From contig JAAONU010000004.1 of NCBI GenBank assembly GCA_012932295.1, positions 23,568,872-23,632,871 of the forward strand: DNA of 64,000 nt, read 5' to 3'. A model generated the notes under the pieces. That model was given only the letters and a program-made list of their open reading frames with translations, did no database searches and was not told where the DNA came from. The DNA is from Cyclina sinensis (taxonomy: Eukaryota; Mollusca; Bivalvia; Venerida; Veneridae). Every line of letters starts with the position of its first letter. Positions within the stretch are counted from its first letter, which is position 1. A program made the translations under genes and the position numbers. This document shows positions 11,451-22,507 of this stretch, one piece after another.

Positions 11451-13559
11451 GTCATTTTTGTTGTAACTGTTCATCTTAACTTGTCACGTCGTACAAACAA
11501 CCAACATCTACAGCTTGCAATAGATACCATACCGAACAGCTTACAGATAAAAAATGAACCATGGATATAAAGGGTGTGTGTGCGTGTTTGTGTGAGGGGG
11601 TATGTCTTCTCGATACATATCTCTTTTTTGCCCCTAAACGTTTCCTCTTCCCGCATGTATACCTCACCCATGCACTAATACCGCAAAACAACGAACAAAT
11701 CAATTTGACTGTTCCATTATCATCGCACTTTGTCCTTTCAACAATATCTTTGGTTTATATGGGCTACGAAAAAAAGGTAATTAAACTTATGTCCTCCTGG
11801 CTACTTTAATTTAATCATGACGGCGGCAACTATTTTGGTTGTTTAAACATGCGCAGACAACACTGTTATTAAGCTTCAGTTAAGTCTGTTAATGGTCATC
11901 ACTGCTTTATACTCTGTCTAGGTTTACCTTTTTAAAGGATTGATTAAGTTAATGAAAAATAGGTTAATACAATGGAATGACTAAGAAGCCAATTACAGAA
12001 GTTTATTGACTAGTGAAATGAGAACACGTTAGCATTGTATACTTTCAGTCTTAGGCGGTTGAACTCTCGGAAGTTAAACAAAACGACCTTTTGATATTTG
12101 AAATTGATTTATTTTCAGAAAATAGGAGAAAGTCTGAAGTTGTGCAGATGTCAGGAGTTCTAGAATCGATTACGAACTGAAATCAAGCAAACAATTTCAT
12201 GCTGTCAAAATACTGTCTTTGAGAAAGAATTCGACTTTAAGTTCTTATATAGTTATATGATATATTTCTATTTAGAATTCAATCAATATTTTTCTTAAGC
12301 AACTTTCAGTCAGAAAATTGGATCCTTAATCTCAATTAGACATTCAAGTAAAGTTTAATTATACTAATTTAAGCAGATTAAAAATTCAACAAACCAAAAC
12401 TATGTAGTAATTATATCATTACATTTGTTTTAATCACTTGCAGCACATTTTCTTTAATAATTGCCTGAGTTGTATTTGCATGTCTTCTGTGAGGCGAAGT
12501 AAGGTATTAAATGCCTCTGTAAATGTTGCGAATATATTACTAAAAATACATCATGTAGTTTTTAATAAGATACCTGTTTACTAGGCAGTGTTAAGGAATT
12601 TCAAAAGAGAAAGTTATTTAAAATAAAAAAAAACATATATATATATATTCTGTTTATGTATTGCAATAGCTATGCATTTTATTTAGGACTAAGGACATAA
12701 AAGTAGAAAGAACAACGTGTCAATCAAACATTATCATTAAGTCTGCACTGCCTGAGACGTCATATGTTATCGTTAAATTATCTTCATCCTTAATTATATT
12801 GTCTGGATAAATGGACACAGTCCGTTAAAACAGATGAATTTAAATTTTTGTATGTCTAATATGATGAGGTAATAAAAAATGTAATCATGCTGAAGGTTGT
12901 ATTAAAAATCGATCTGTCATAAACAGATGTAATGGACGATATGTTTATATATTTCCTGTTATATGTGGCAGAGAACACTTGAATGCAGAGTAATTTTAAT
13001 CTCATCATAGTTAGATGAAATCAAGGAATTTTTTTTTCAATTTCGTTTAAATTATTAAAAATATGAACAATATAGAATCATAAATGTTTTATGTAATTTC
13101 AACGTCTAAAGAATAAATTGGCTAACCCGAACAGTGTATTTAAAATAGCTTGATTTATGATAGCTAGCTTGATGTTATAGCTTATTTATCTATCAGTCAG
13201 TATCTATCGACATGTGCTGATGTCTTGACTATTTGTCTTTATAAAGAAAAGCTATGGACACAGTTTCGGAAGCAGATAAATTTATTTAGAGGTTTCTGTA
13301 AAACGTTGCAACAGTAAACACTACACAGTATTATACTGATAAAGACTGAGGTTTCTTTGCAAAATCATTCAATCGGGAAAAAATCCTAACTTGAGATTGA
13401 ATGTGACGATAGTTTTGTCAAACAAACATTTTATTATTAATCAGTATTGCCGATAATAAAAGGACACTTTAAAATATCGATATTCTTCATAAAATGCAGT
13501 ATATTTATTTTATTTTAATTTTGAAGTTATTTTAGAAAGTCACTTTATATTTCTCATAG
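11451..13559. other. Duplicated non-coding block, copy 1 (pairs with 43.6-45 kb and partly 26.8-27.3 kb)
   Basis: Colinear similarity includes 'ttcatgctgtcaaaatactg' near 12,200 against 43,790, and the 'tgtgtgtgcgtgtttgtgtg' low-complexity run at 11,575-11,596 that is peculiar to this copy. Frames are not kept between copies, and no exon is called. Confidence 0.5.
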
Positions 13560-13690
13560 CAGGAACTGTCACTGAAGGATGACGATGTCCCCGAGGCGGT
13601 TTTGACATTCGAGCTGAGAACCGGCTGAATATAAATTGTAGATCATTCAAAAGAAGTGCGTGTTTTAACAATTTGACCCCAATGTCAGTG
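13560..13690 (-). repeat. Family T fragment, copy 3
   Basis: It holds the end motif 'aactgtcactgaaggatgac' followed by 'ccccgaggcggttttgacat' and 'gagctgagaaccgg', matching the first 130 bases of the inverted copy at 9,530. The rest is missing. Confidence 0.6.
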
Positions 13691-13994
13691 TCTTTTAGGG
13701 GTCAAAGTTAGAAACATTTATATTTTATTTGGACGATCTCTCCAGATAAAAAAGCCAGGCGAAAAAAAGATACATAAATATGTGAATCGATAGTCGCATC
13801 AACTTTACAGGCAACCAGACTTATAATGGAGAAGTAAAGGTTTGAACCGATATATAAAGAAATGTTGTTCTGTTTACTAAACCATGGTTTATTTCTAAGG
13901 TAGCATAAACCTTAATGCTTAGGTCATAACTATCGGGAGTGTAGCGTACTACTGCTTTATGTACTTGACATTGTTTTCTGGACATTGCGTTTTT
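13691..13994. other. Duplicated non-coding block, copy 1 (pairs with 27.3-27.5 kb)
   Basis: The run 'cttataatggaga.gtaaa' followed by 'gtttgaaccgatatataaa' and 'cataactatcgggagt' recurs at 27,350-27,486. Confidence 0.55.
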
Positions 13995-14812
13995 AGCTCA
14001 CCTGAGCACTGCTCAGGGTGTGTGTGTTTGGATTGTTGATTGTCTGGCGTCCGTCAGCGTACGTCGTGCGTCGTCAACAATTTGACTTGAACGACATCTC
14101 CTCCTAAACCGCTAAGCCAACACTGACGAAACATGGCAAGAATATTTCTTGCATGACGCTCTACCAATGTTGTTCAAATAATTCAATTCCGTCAAGAACT
14201 CTGGTATTTATGGCAACTGAAAGGAAAATCTTCTTGTCTGAAACCACAAGTCCCTGAGCCTTAAGATTTGGTGTGTATCATTGTCTAGTGGACCTCTACC
14301 AAGTTTGTGCAAATTATACCCCTGGGGACAAATGTGGCCCGCCCGGGGGTCAATTGATTTTACAAAGGCTTATATAATGTAACTTTAAAACATCTTCTTG
14401 CCTAAAACCACAAGGACCTGGGCCTTAAAATTGGTATGTAGCATTGTCTAGTGGACCTCTACCAATTTGTTCAAATTATGCGCCTGGGGTCTAATTTGGC
14501 TCTGTCCCGGGGGAAAGGGGGGGTCAGTTGATGCTACCAAGGCTTATATAGGCAAAACTTTAAAAACAACTCTTGTCTGAAACCACACAGCCTAAAACTT
14601 AGATATTTTAATGGAGCATCAGTAAGAGGTCATCTGCCAAGATTGTTTAAATTATATCCCTTGAGTAAAATTTGGCCCTGCGCTGTGGGTCACTCGTATT
14701 CATATAGATTTAGATAGGAAGATTCTGAAAAAAGCTTTTGATGTTAGCTCAATAGCAGACCCAAAGGCAAAGCATTCAGGTTAGCGATCTCGGGCGATCA
14801 TTGCCCTCTTGT
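13995..14812 (+). repeat. Interspersed repeat family A, copy 1
   Basis: Starts AGCTCACCTGAGCACTGCTC and ends with a GGGC...GCCC hairpin followed by TCTTGTT. It matches 38,895-39,713 along its whole length of about 0.82 kb, including 'tcgtcaacaatttgacttga', 'ctcctcctaaaccgctaagc', 'tggacctctacca' and 'gttagctcaa.agcagaccc'. It has no coding capacity. A palindromic start plus a hairpin near the 3' end resembles rolling-circle (Helitron-type) non-autonomous elements, but the terminal CTTG departs from the canonical CTRR. Confidence 0.75.
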
Positions 14813-17774
14813 TATTGTGACTTCTGAAACAGAAGGTATATTAATTTTTACATACACAGTGGAATACCAACAAAACCCAACGGCATGTAACTTATCACAT
14901 AACGAATACCGAAAGCATTCCATTAACCGTAAAACCTGTATTAACACTTTAGTTGTTTTTTTTTGCAACACAAAGTAAAATACCAATGGCATGTAAGTTA
15001 TCTCACATGACGAATACCGAAAGCATTATATTAACCGTAAAAGCTTTAGTAGGAAGAAGGACACATTTCTTACAGAGTTATGCGTGTTTGACTGCCAAAA
15101 TATGACTACAGGATATCGTGTCTGCAATGATATGAGCGACGGTTTATTTTCTCCTATTTATGTCGTTTATGGTGTTTTTATATCTGCTTGACTATCATAG
15201 GAGTGCATTTGCAATTAATCTTATTTCCAGTAATTTACATCAACAAATATTTAAAGTGTTGGCATAATATTTACATTGAAAAAATGCATGTTGAAAGAAT
15301 ATAAAATACGTTTAGTTATATAAAAAATACTTCGAAGTATTTCTTTGTTTGTTAAAACACAGATTTTACCCATTTGAAATAACCCAAGAAAAGACATATC
15401 ATTAAATGCAAAGGGGAGGGTTGATGTTAGAAACATATTTATATAACATTTTTCGAACAGAATAATATCAAGGTCTGATTGTTTATTTACAAGAAGATCG
15501 ACTTATTCAAAGAAATGCCAAGAATTATATTTCTAAATTCAGGTTGTGAAATTTAGGAAGGTTGTTTCAGAAGTTTATTTGTTTTGGAAACCCGTACGAT
15601 GTCTCCTTTTCTTAAGTACCTTGGCGCTTTGGTTTACCTTGACGAGACGATTTCCAGGTTCTTATCTCAAAGGTCAAGTGTCAGGTAAAAGGTAAAAAAT
15701 GTTTTATGATAGACCTTTTCCGCACCATTACTTGTCAGTTCATTGCAGGATAATTGGCATATTAATGCAAATTGATTCGCTTTGTCTTCTTGTTGTGTTG
15801 TTGTACAATGTGGCTCTGTATGGACATATTTGGTACACAATACATTACAGAGTTGTATTCAACTCTAAAGGAATCCATAAAGATATAGGCATTTGTTGTT
15901 GTTGTTCCTTTGTTTATTTTTTAGTTCACTTTTCATGAAAGAAATGATTCATTCTAATCTTCTAATTTTTCGTCGGAATATAATTTTGTTGTGAAGACAA
16001 TTTCTTTCCTTTCAAAGGCAATACATCAGATACTACCAATACAATTAATAAAAAAGTACAAGCACTCAAATAACTCTACGCAGTGATTCATGGTTTGGAC
16101 TGCAACATAGAGTAAGGTCATGCGGACTATAAGTTTCCATAACAGGCAAGCATCCATGATTAATTGTCTGAGGTAGCGTAAATTGTTAATGTTTAGGAAC
16201 TGTGACAGTTTCATTTTCAGTTTTCTGGCCCTCGATAACACACAAAATAACGATCGCCAATATTTATTATTGTGATTAGTTTTGTACTTTTCTCTGGTGA
16301 ATATGTCAAGAAATAATAAATTATTTATTACCAGTAGCTAAATATAGGATAATACTGCCTAAAATAGTTTTTATTATTCATTTCATTGTGTTATTTCTGA
16401 AACAGAAAATGTATTTTATAATGTTACAGAGGGTAAACTACAAGCATCCTTCCATCTTTCGCCGTTAAAATGCAAAAACTTCTAAATGATAATGAATTTG
16501 GGAGTAAAATCCTCATTAGGTTGAATGAAACATATGGCAAATCACCATCCTTACTGATTTCGCTCAAAGATTCACATGCATTAGCTTGGGCTTGACTCAT
16601 ACGTTTTGATGACTACTGTTCAGCTTATAAAAAATCAAGGCGATTATGATAACAAAAGTCAATTGGCTATGCTGTCAACGCTGTCAACATCTACAACTTT
16701 TCTATCAAATATATACTATTAAAAACAAAATCAAGACAAAACGAAAATAGAGAAAGAAAAATAGGTGAACGGTTTTATTCGCAGTTGTGACAACGTTATT
16801 CGAAAGAAGTTTAGTTACCAAAAAAAATGTGAAACCAATTATCATATTACTCCCACACTGCGCTCGCGGGTGTCCCAACTTGTATTTATTAACGATTAAA
16901 AATGGCACAGCTATCTTATAACATTTCATTCAGATTACAATCTATTTCTAAAATTAACATGATAATCTGTGGACGTCAATAAAAAGTTACGCTATTGTGA
17001 CCTTTCTTCAGTGATAAACACATTACAGCTGCACACGATTTCAATACATTTTTGTATTTTAGACACATTCTTATGAAAAATTGAGATAATGTCATTTGCG
17101 GACAAATTTCCAACAGCGTTTGCGATTGACGTTTCGCAACTATACCAAACTAGAGCAGCGGCGCTCTTTCGGGAATGTTTTCGAAAATATGCTCTTAGTT
17201 TGATTAATATTTATTCCACAAGTACTAACCACAATTTATCAAGCTAACACATATCAAAGAAGGATAAACTTATCTGATGAAATCCTTTCAATATTCAAGA
17301 TATTCGTCGTCGATAATTTAAACCGTTGCCTTGCTGCTTTCAATTAACTAGCTATGCGAACAACCATAAAGACGCGTCATAAGGTGATTTTTTTATAAAT
17401 ATATATTACTTTGTAAATCATATTGGATATCCAAGTTCTCTTAAAGACACATGGACTAAGAACATAACTGGTGCCCCAAAAGTACGCGTGAGTGAAAAAA
17501 ACCTTTTAACATACTGTCGTTCTTTCCGGCTGTATGTCATACTTTGCGGCTCTATGTATGTATGTTGGTATACTTAAACCTCAATATATATTTATTGAGG
17601 GTTTAAATCTAATGAGTTTTCAAAGACCTCATTATTCATTTTGCGTTGTACAATTATCAGGATTTCAAAAAGCAATAAAAGACACAACCTGACTACCAAT
17701 TTGTGTACTCAACATGATTGCCTCTAAGAGTTTTAGGAAAAGTAAGTGTACTCTCCTTTCAATCTATCTGAATT
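14813..17774. other. Duplicated non-coding blocks, copy 1 (pair with 27.6-28.5 kb and 30.4-32.7 kb)
   Basis: 15,450-15,870 matches 27,650-28,440, and 16,060-17,830 matches 30,410-32,660, for example 'tccataacaggcaagca' at 16,136 and 30,493. The segment 15,797-15,861 keeps a shared frame in both copies and is reported as a finding. A small hairpin (cctcaataTATATTTAttgagg) lies near 17,579. Confidence 0.5.
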
Positions 17775-18272
17775 ATGTTTCTGCTCATCTCTGCTGTAAA
17801 TAAAACAAGTTTAGCTTTTAAAAAAGCTAATAGCGGCTCGCTTAGATATTTATATTCAGTAAATATGGCTGACTCTGTTGCAGCTTACTCTTCTGCTACC
17901 AGTCAGACAAAGAGTAAATTTACTAACGGCATTTCGGTAACATATAAATGTTGCAATACCACACACTGTTGAAAGAAGCAAGAAGTCATTACAGGCTTCG
18001 TGAAATGTAAGAACGGTACTACAGAAAGCATACCATGAGCTAGTCTGTATTGTAATGCACTAGTCAATTGCACCCCCGCCCCTAACCCGGGGAATAGCTG
18101 TGGCATTGACCTTGTATATTTGAATGCTTTGCGGATATATGGAAATGATGACAAAAGTTTTGATCAAACTCAAGGTACCTGTGAACATATATCCGAGGAA
18201 AAGGTGCACTTCTGCACACCACAGTCCGTTTGTAAGCTGCTGTTTCCTGTGAAAGCACGTAAGGTTTGGTAA
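17775..18272 (+). pseudogene. Cysteine-rich reading frame, probable decayed exon(s)
   Basis: A single frame continues over 166 codons except for two TGA codons (17,970-17,972 and 18,036-18,038). After a low-complexity start it becomes cysteine-rich: YKCCNTTHC just before the first TGA, VKCKNG between the TGAs, then YCNALVNC, NSCGIDL, GTCEH, HFCTP and SVCKLL. The CCNTTHC motif resembles the C-terminal signature of Ly6/three-finger domains (CC..D.CN), but family membership is not shown. A good splice donor (TTTG|GTAAGAG) lies at 18,268-18,275. The region is missing from copy 2. It may be a pseudogene, two exons read through, or chance; the dense cysteines make chance less likely. Confidence 0.35.
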
Positions 18273-19392
18273 GAGACTAAATATATATGTATACAGGTAA
18301 TTTTTACTTTCCACCTGGGATATATCTTTTATCTAATGCGCTCACTATAATCAAAACAGCAGAAGTCCATCAAAATCTTTACGTAAGTACACAGCACACC
18401 AGCCAATCTTCGGTGCACAACATGATTTTTTGTAACTCTACAGACTTCTTATTGAAAAGACCATTTTACCTTTCAAGCGACGGTTTGTCGATCCGCGAGG
18501 GAGCATAAAACAGCTGCACGATGATTTAGTATCCTACCATTGAATTAATTAGACATTTATGATAAATGAACTTATGTTTTCATTTGTGTTTTTAAATTTT
18601 TCTGTTTGAAAGCATGAAAATTGTGCTATTATTCTCATTTCTAGTCATTTTCATACATATTAAGTTACAACACATTTAGCAAAGCAAATTAGTTGTTAAT
18701 TGTGAAGTACGTGTAAATATGTGTTTGTCTTACATTGTTGTAGTTTGTTTCTGAAAGGTTCTTTTGATTAGAAGAAATTTCATCAGAAGCCTGTTCTAAT
18801 AGGACCTTGTCAAAAACGATTATCAACTGTAGAATCAAGCCTCGCTTAAAAGTGCGCAGATGTCTCGTAATTCATTTCCATGTGAAGCAAAAACGATAAC
18901 TAAATACTCGCTTTAACTTCAAGGCATTGATTTAAAAAAAAATCAAAAACGCTCATTTACAATCGTTGTGTCTCCTGTTAGCTAAAAACACGAGATAATA
19001 GAACAAAATATACAAACGTAATAGAATAGGTCGAGGTTTTTTTTTAAACAAAGTTGTAATACATGTTAAACATATAAAGAACTTTTAAATCAAATTGTGA
19101 AGCTTAAGAGGAGAGTAGATTTTAGAGGCAGTTTCATACCTATAACGTATCACAATTGAACATTTATCTTTACGAATGCGTTTTCTTTCCTATAGATACT
19201 TATTGCTTTGAAAATCACAGTTGACAGCACTTGAAACTTATTACAAATCTTTATAAATGTAAGGCAATATTTTGATTCAAATGTACACAAATACCGATAA
19301 ACATTTATGCTTCTTTTTTAATAAAGTGAATGGTTAAAATTTTCAAGTAAGTTATGGTTAAATTTTACTGAGAAGAAAAAATATCACAAATA
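18273..19392. other. Non-coding DNA; partly pairs with 33.0-33.7 kb
   Basis: A frame of about 70 codons lies at 18,287-18,508 but nothing in it is recognisable. From 18,540 the DNA aligns with 33,050 onward in copy 2 ('cagaagcctgtt.taatagg' region, 'gatgtctcgtaatt.atttcca'). The left flank of the Tc1-type element ends at 19,392. Confidence 0.45.
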
Positions 19393-19421
19393 TACTACTC
19401 AACATTTTATAGGGATCACTT
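19393..19421 (+). repeat. Tc1-type left terminal inverted repeat
   Basis: 29 bp, starting TACTACTCAACATTTTATAG. It matches the right TIR at 20,799-20,827 with two mismatches. Confidence 0.93.
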
Positions 19422-19640
19422 GTGTATATTTACTACATAAGGTTGAAAGGTTACCTTTTTGTTGTGATTCTGAAAATATGTTCATATGACAACAGTTTGG
19501 TACCATAAATTGAGTAAGTCTGTAAACCGTTGAAGCGTGACAGAGGCTGAGCCGTGGGAGGGGCACGAATCTGGGATAACACAGACAGGAGATGAAATGG
19601 AACTTTTTAGAAAAATCAAGTCTATGGCCTGAATTTTGCT

Positions 19641-20510
19641 TTAATATCGCGCGTGGTGTCCGTTTGCTTGGATTACTGCTCTGCACCGCCTTCTCATGCT
19701 GCTAATAAGTCTCCGGATGCTTTGTTGTGGGAGTCGAGCCCACTCGTCCGGAAGAGCCTGCTGTAGCCCGGGGACCGTTGTTGGCTGGACCGGGCGAGCT
19801 GATATTGCAGTCTGCAGCATGTCCCAGGCGTGCTCTATTGGATTGAAGTCTGGAGACCTTGCTGACCAGTCCATTCTCTCTGTGGCTGTTGCCTCTAGGT
19901 ACTCGTCGGTGACCCTTGCCCTGTGAGGCCGGGCGTTGTTGTCCATTAAAATGAACTCAGGACCTATAGCAACAGCGTACGGACAAACGTACACATCTAA
20001 GATCTCATTGACGTATCGTACAGCCGTCAATGTGCCGTTTTGAACAATGTGCGGATCCGTTCTTCCCTCTATGCAAATGCCCGCCCACACCATGACCGAG
20101 CCCCCGCCATGAAGGTCATGGGTAGCAACACATACCGGTGCCAAACGCTCACTGGCGGATCTCCATACCCGCACTCACCTATCAGTGAAGTCCACACAAA
20201 TTCTAGACTCGTCAGTGAACAGCACTGGGGTCCAGTCATGCAGCGTCCACCTGGCGTGATCGCGGGCCCATTGAAGACGTGCCTGGATGTGGTTTCGCGT
20301 CAATGAGGTTCGGATTGCTGGCCTTCTAGCCCTCATGCCAGCTGTATGAAGACGGTTCCTGATGATTTGAGTGGAAAGTCTTACACCAGTGGCATTCTGG
20401 AAGTCATTTTGGAGGGCAGTAGCGGTAACAAAGCGCTAAGGACACCCAAGGACACCTGCCACGTGCCGTTTGGAACGCCCAGCCTCAAGCATCCCTATCC
20501 TCCTATTCAT
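19641..20510 (-). pseudogene. Tc1-type DD34E transposase, decayed
   Basis: One minus-strand frame from ATG at 20,510 to the stop at 19,641 covers about 290 codons; the family is usually about 340. It reads through an N-terminal helix-turn-helix piece (RRIGMLEAGRSKRHVAGVLG), a second DNA-binding part (TGVRLSTQIIRNRLHTAGMR), then the catalytic domain: LFTDESR (first Asp), GGGSVMVWAGI, LMDNNARPHRARV and SPDFNPIEHAWD (Glu). Counting 34 residues back from the Glu puts an Asn where the second catalytic Asp belongs. About 45-50 residues between the two helix-turn-helix parts are missing, with a TAG at 20,436-20,438 at that point, and a TGA interrupts at 20,175-20,177. The product would cut and paste DNA at TA sites if intact; this copy cannot. 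Confidence 0.93.
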
Positions 20511-20798
20511 CGTCAATACGCTGTCTTTGCCGTAGATTTTTCATGACCATTGCTAGGTTCGATATAAACGTTACCATGCACAAGCGAAGTCTGATTAAAA
20601 TGGATGTGTACATGAAGGTACATGCCCGCGGTGCACCACTTTTCCAGGAGTATCGCTTGTCTCGTGCATCTCGAGCTATGTACAGGTAAACAATCAAAAT
20701 CTACTGGACAGGTCGGTTTTGCCATATGAATAAACTACATGTATGAGAAAAAATCAGTTATCTTGAGGTTATCATTAAAAAGATATTTAAGAAATTAA

Positions 20799-20827
20799 AA
20801 GTGATCCCTATCAAATTTTGAGTAGTA
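20799..20827 (-). repeat. Tc1-type right terminal inverted repeat
   Basis: On the minus strand it starts TACTACTCAAAATTTGATAG. It is followed by the TA duplication. Confidence 0.93.
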
Positions 20828-22130
20828 TACATAGTTTCAATGGCTTGATAAGTCGTCTTGATAAACTTTAATGTACATGATGAGAAACCCTTTCATTTTA
20901 GAACTTACCTGAGTTAGTTTTAACTACTTTCTTTTGAATCTTGCCTTAAATATCTGTTGCTGACAGGCTTGCCTCGTAGCATTTTGACATTTTTGAAATA
21001 CTCCTTAAACATCTTTATATAATATGGATTTTCGGTTGTCAATATCCATGGCTTACTTTCCTTCAGACAACCCATGAAGTGTAACATGTTTCGTATGTTC
21101 CTAAGAGAAGCAATGTTATTGTCAAATTTCTAAATTCATTTAAATACGTTTGAACGTATAACCAAAGTCTCAAAACTTCTACTAACAAATATAGCTTAGT
21201 AAGCTAAGTTATAAAAGGAAATATCATTTTTTTTAATTTTTTTTTATTTATTTTATAAAAGGCCTTTCTACAGGAATAAACTTTTTTTAATTAAAAAAAG
21301 GCTCAGTTTATTTACTCGTGATTTTAAATTGTATAGTCTAAGAAAGAACAGTGCATTAGTAACGTTAGCCTGAAATAACAAATCAAACAAAATGTTACAA
21401 AAGACGGCTTCTTTGCACGAGAGCATTACCATTCCTAATTTATATAAATTTCAAAAAATGCACGAAGAGCAGAAATTTTCAATTCAGTTGTATTATTGGT
21501 TGGCTGTTCATTCATTTGACATTCCACTTAGAATTATTCATTGCATTCATTAAATATGGAAACATTTCTTGAAGCGGAATCACTAATCTACATTAACGAA
21601 AACATATAGTGTCGATTCAGGTGATTTTTATTCAATTTATTTCGGCCGATTTCAGGTAGTTTGCGTTCAATAAAGCACTTCCTATCAGAAAAATGCTCAA
21701 TTCCATTAATTTGTGTTGAAACGACACCGTTTCACTGAAAGCAGTTGGTTTGATCCTCATTGGAGCCATTTGTTCACTTTCGCTTATTTTGTATTATGTT
21801 TAATAATAAACTTTAACCTTACACTGGAATCACTGATAATTTCTCTTTTTGTACATATTTTGACTATCATACAGCTTTTATACCTGTTAAATACATAAAA
21901 ATTGAATATCAATGATTTCACTTAACACTTTGAATTAGTTTCCCTATTTGATGAGTATACACAGTCATTACGTTTTTTGTTAATTTGAATGATTACAGAC
22001 TTAATTAATGTACTTTTTTTGGTCCGTCTCAGAGAAACAGTGATTTTGAAATGTTTGTTTCTTTGCTTGATATACCATTAGGTTCGGCGAAATTTGATAT
22101 TAAAACATATCATATTTTCATCATTTCTTT
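20828..22130. other. Duplicated non-coding block, copy 1 (pairs with 33.85-35.03 kb)
   Basis: Matches include 'atatctgttg.tg.caggcttgcc' at 20,950 and 33,955, and 'gagaaacagtgattttgaaa' at 22,031 and 34,920. No conserved frame is seen. The copy 1/copy 2 border lies near here. Confidence 0.6.
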
Positions 22131-22507
22131 CAGTCCGTCAGTCATTCCGTCCAAAACCTTTATCAGTGCCCATTAACTTCCTTACTTAAACGATATACTT
22201 CATGCTTGAACACAACACTACTGAATGACCTTGACCTGAAAGGTCCAATCGTCAAAAATACATAATACTTGCCCAAACTGCCTTATTACTAACCAGATTT
22301 AGTTAATGTTTGCAAACAATAACCCTTTGGAAGAGATTCTGTTTTATCTTGATCCCTAACTGAACTTGACATTGAGGTCAGATTGTCAAAAAAGAACAAC
22401 ACTTCCTTGGAAGGACCTGATATTAATCTTAATCTTGTCTTTAGCTTAAGATTAAAGCACCACTTCGAAGGGTTTGTCATCTTTCAGTGATAATTCTTGT
22501 GTTATAT
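22131..22507 (+). repeat. Interspersed repeat family T, copy 4
   Basis: Motif order as in the copy at 35,036: 'cagtcattccgtcc', 'cacaacac', 'tgaatgaccttgacct', 'agcaccacttcgaagggttt' and the end 'tttcagtgataattcttgtg'. It occupies the same duplicated position as the copies at 0.5 kb and 35.0 kb. Confidence 0.7.

Larger units (their letters stand above)
19393..20827 (-). mobile_element. Tc1-type DNA transposon, complete ends, inactive
   Basis: The 1,435-bp element is bounded by TA dinucleotides (19,391-19,392 and 20,828-20,829). Its 29-bp terminal inverted repeats start TACTACTCAA and end GGGATCACTT, with two mismatches. It carries one transposase gene on the minus strand. TA target duplication, TIR length and the DD34E-type transposase all fit the Tc1/mariner superfamily. 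No element lies at the corresponding place in copy 2 (about 33.7-33.8 kb), so it probably inserted after the duplication. Confidence 0.93.

Noticed and set aside
17970..18038. Selenoprotein reading of the two TGA codons in the cysteine-rich frame
   Set aside because: No SECIS structure could be recognised by eye and the gene itself is unproven; a pseudogene or two separate exons is simpler.
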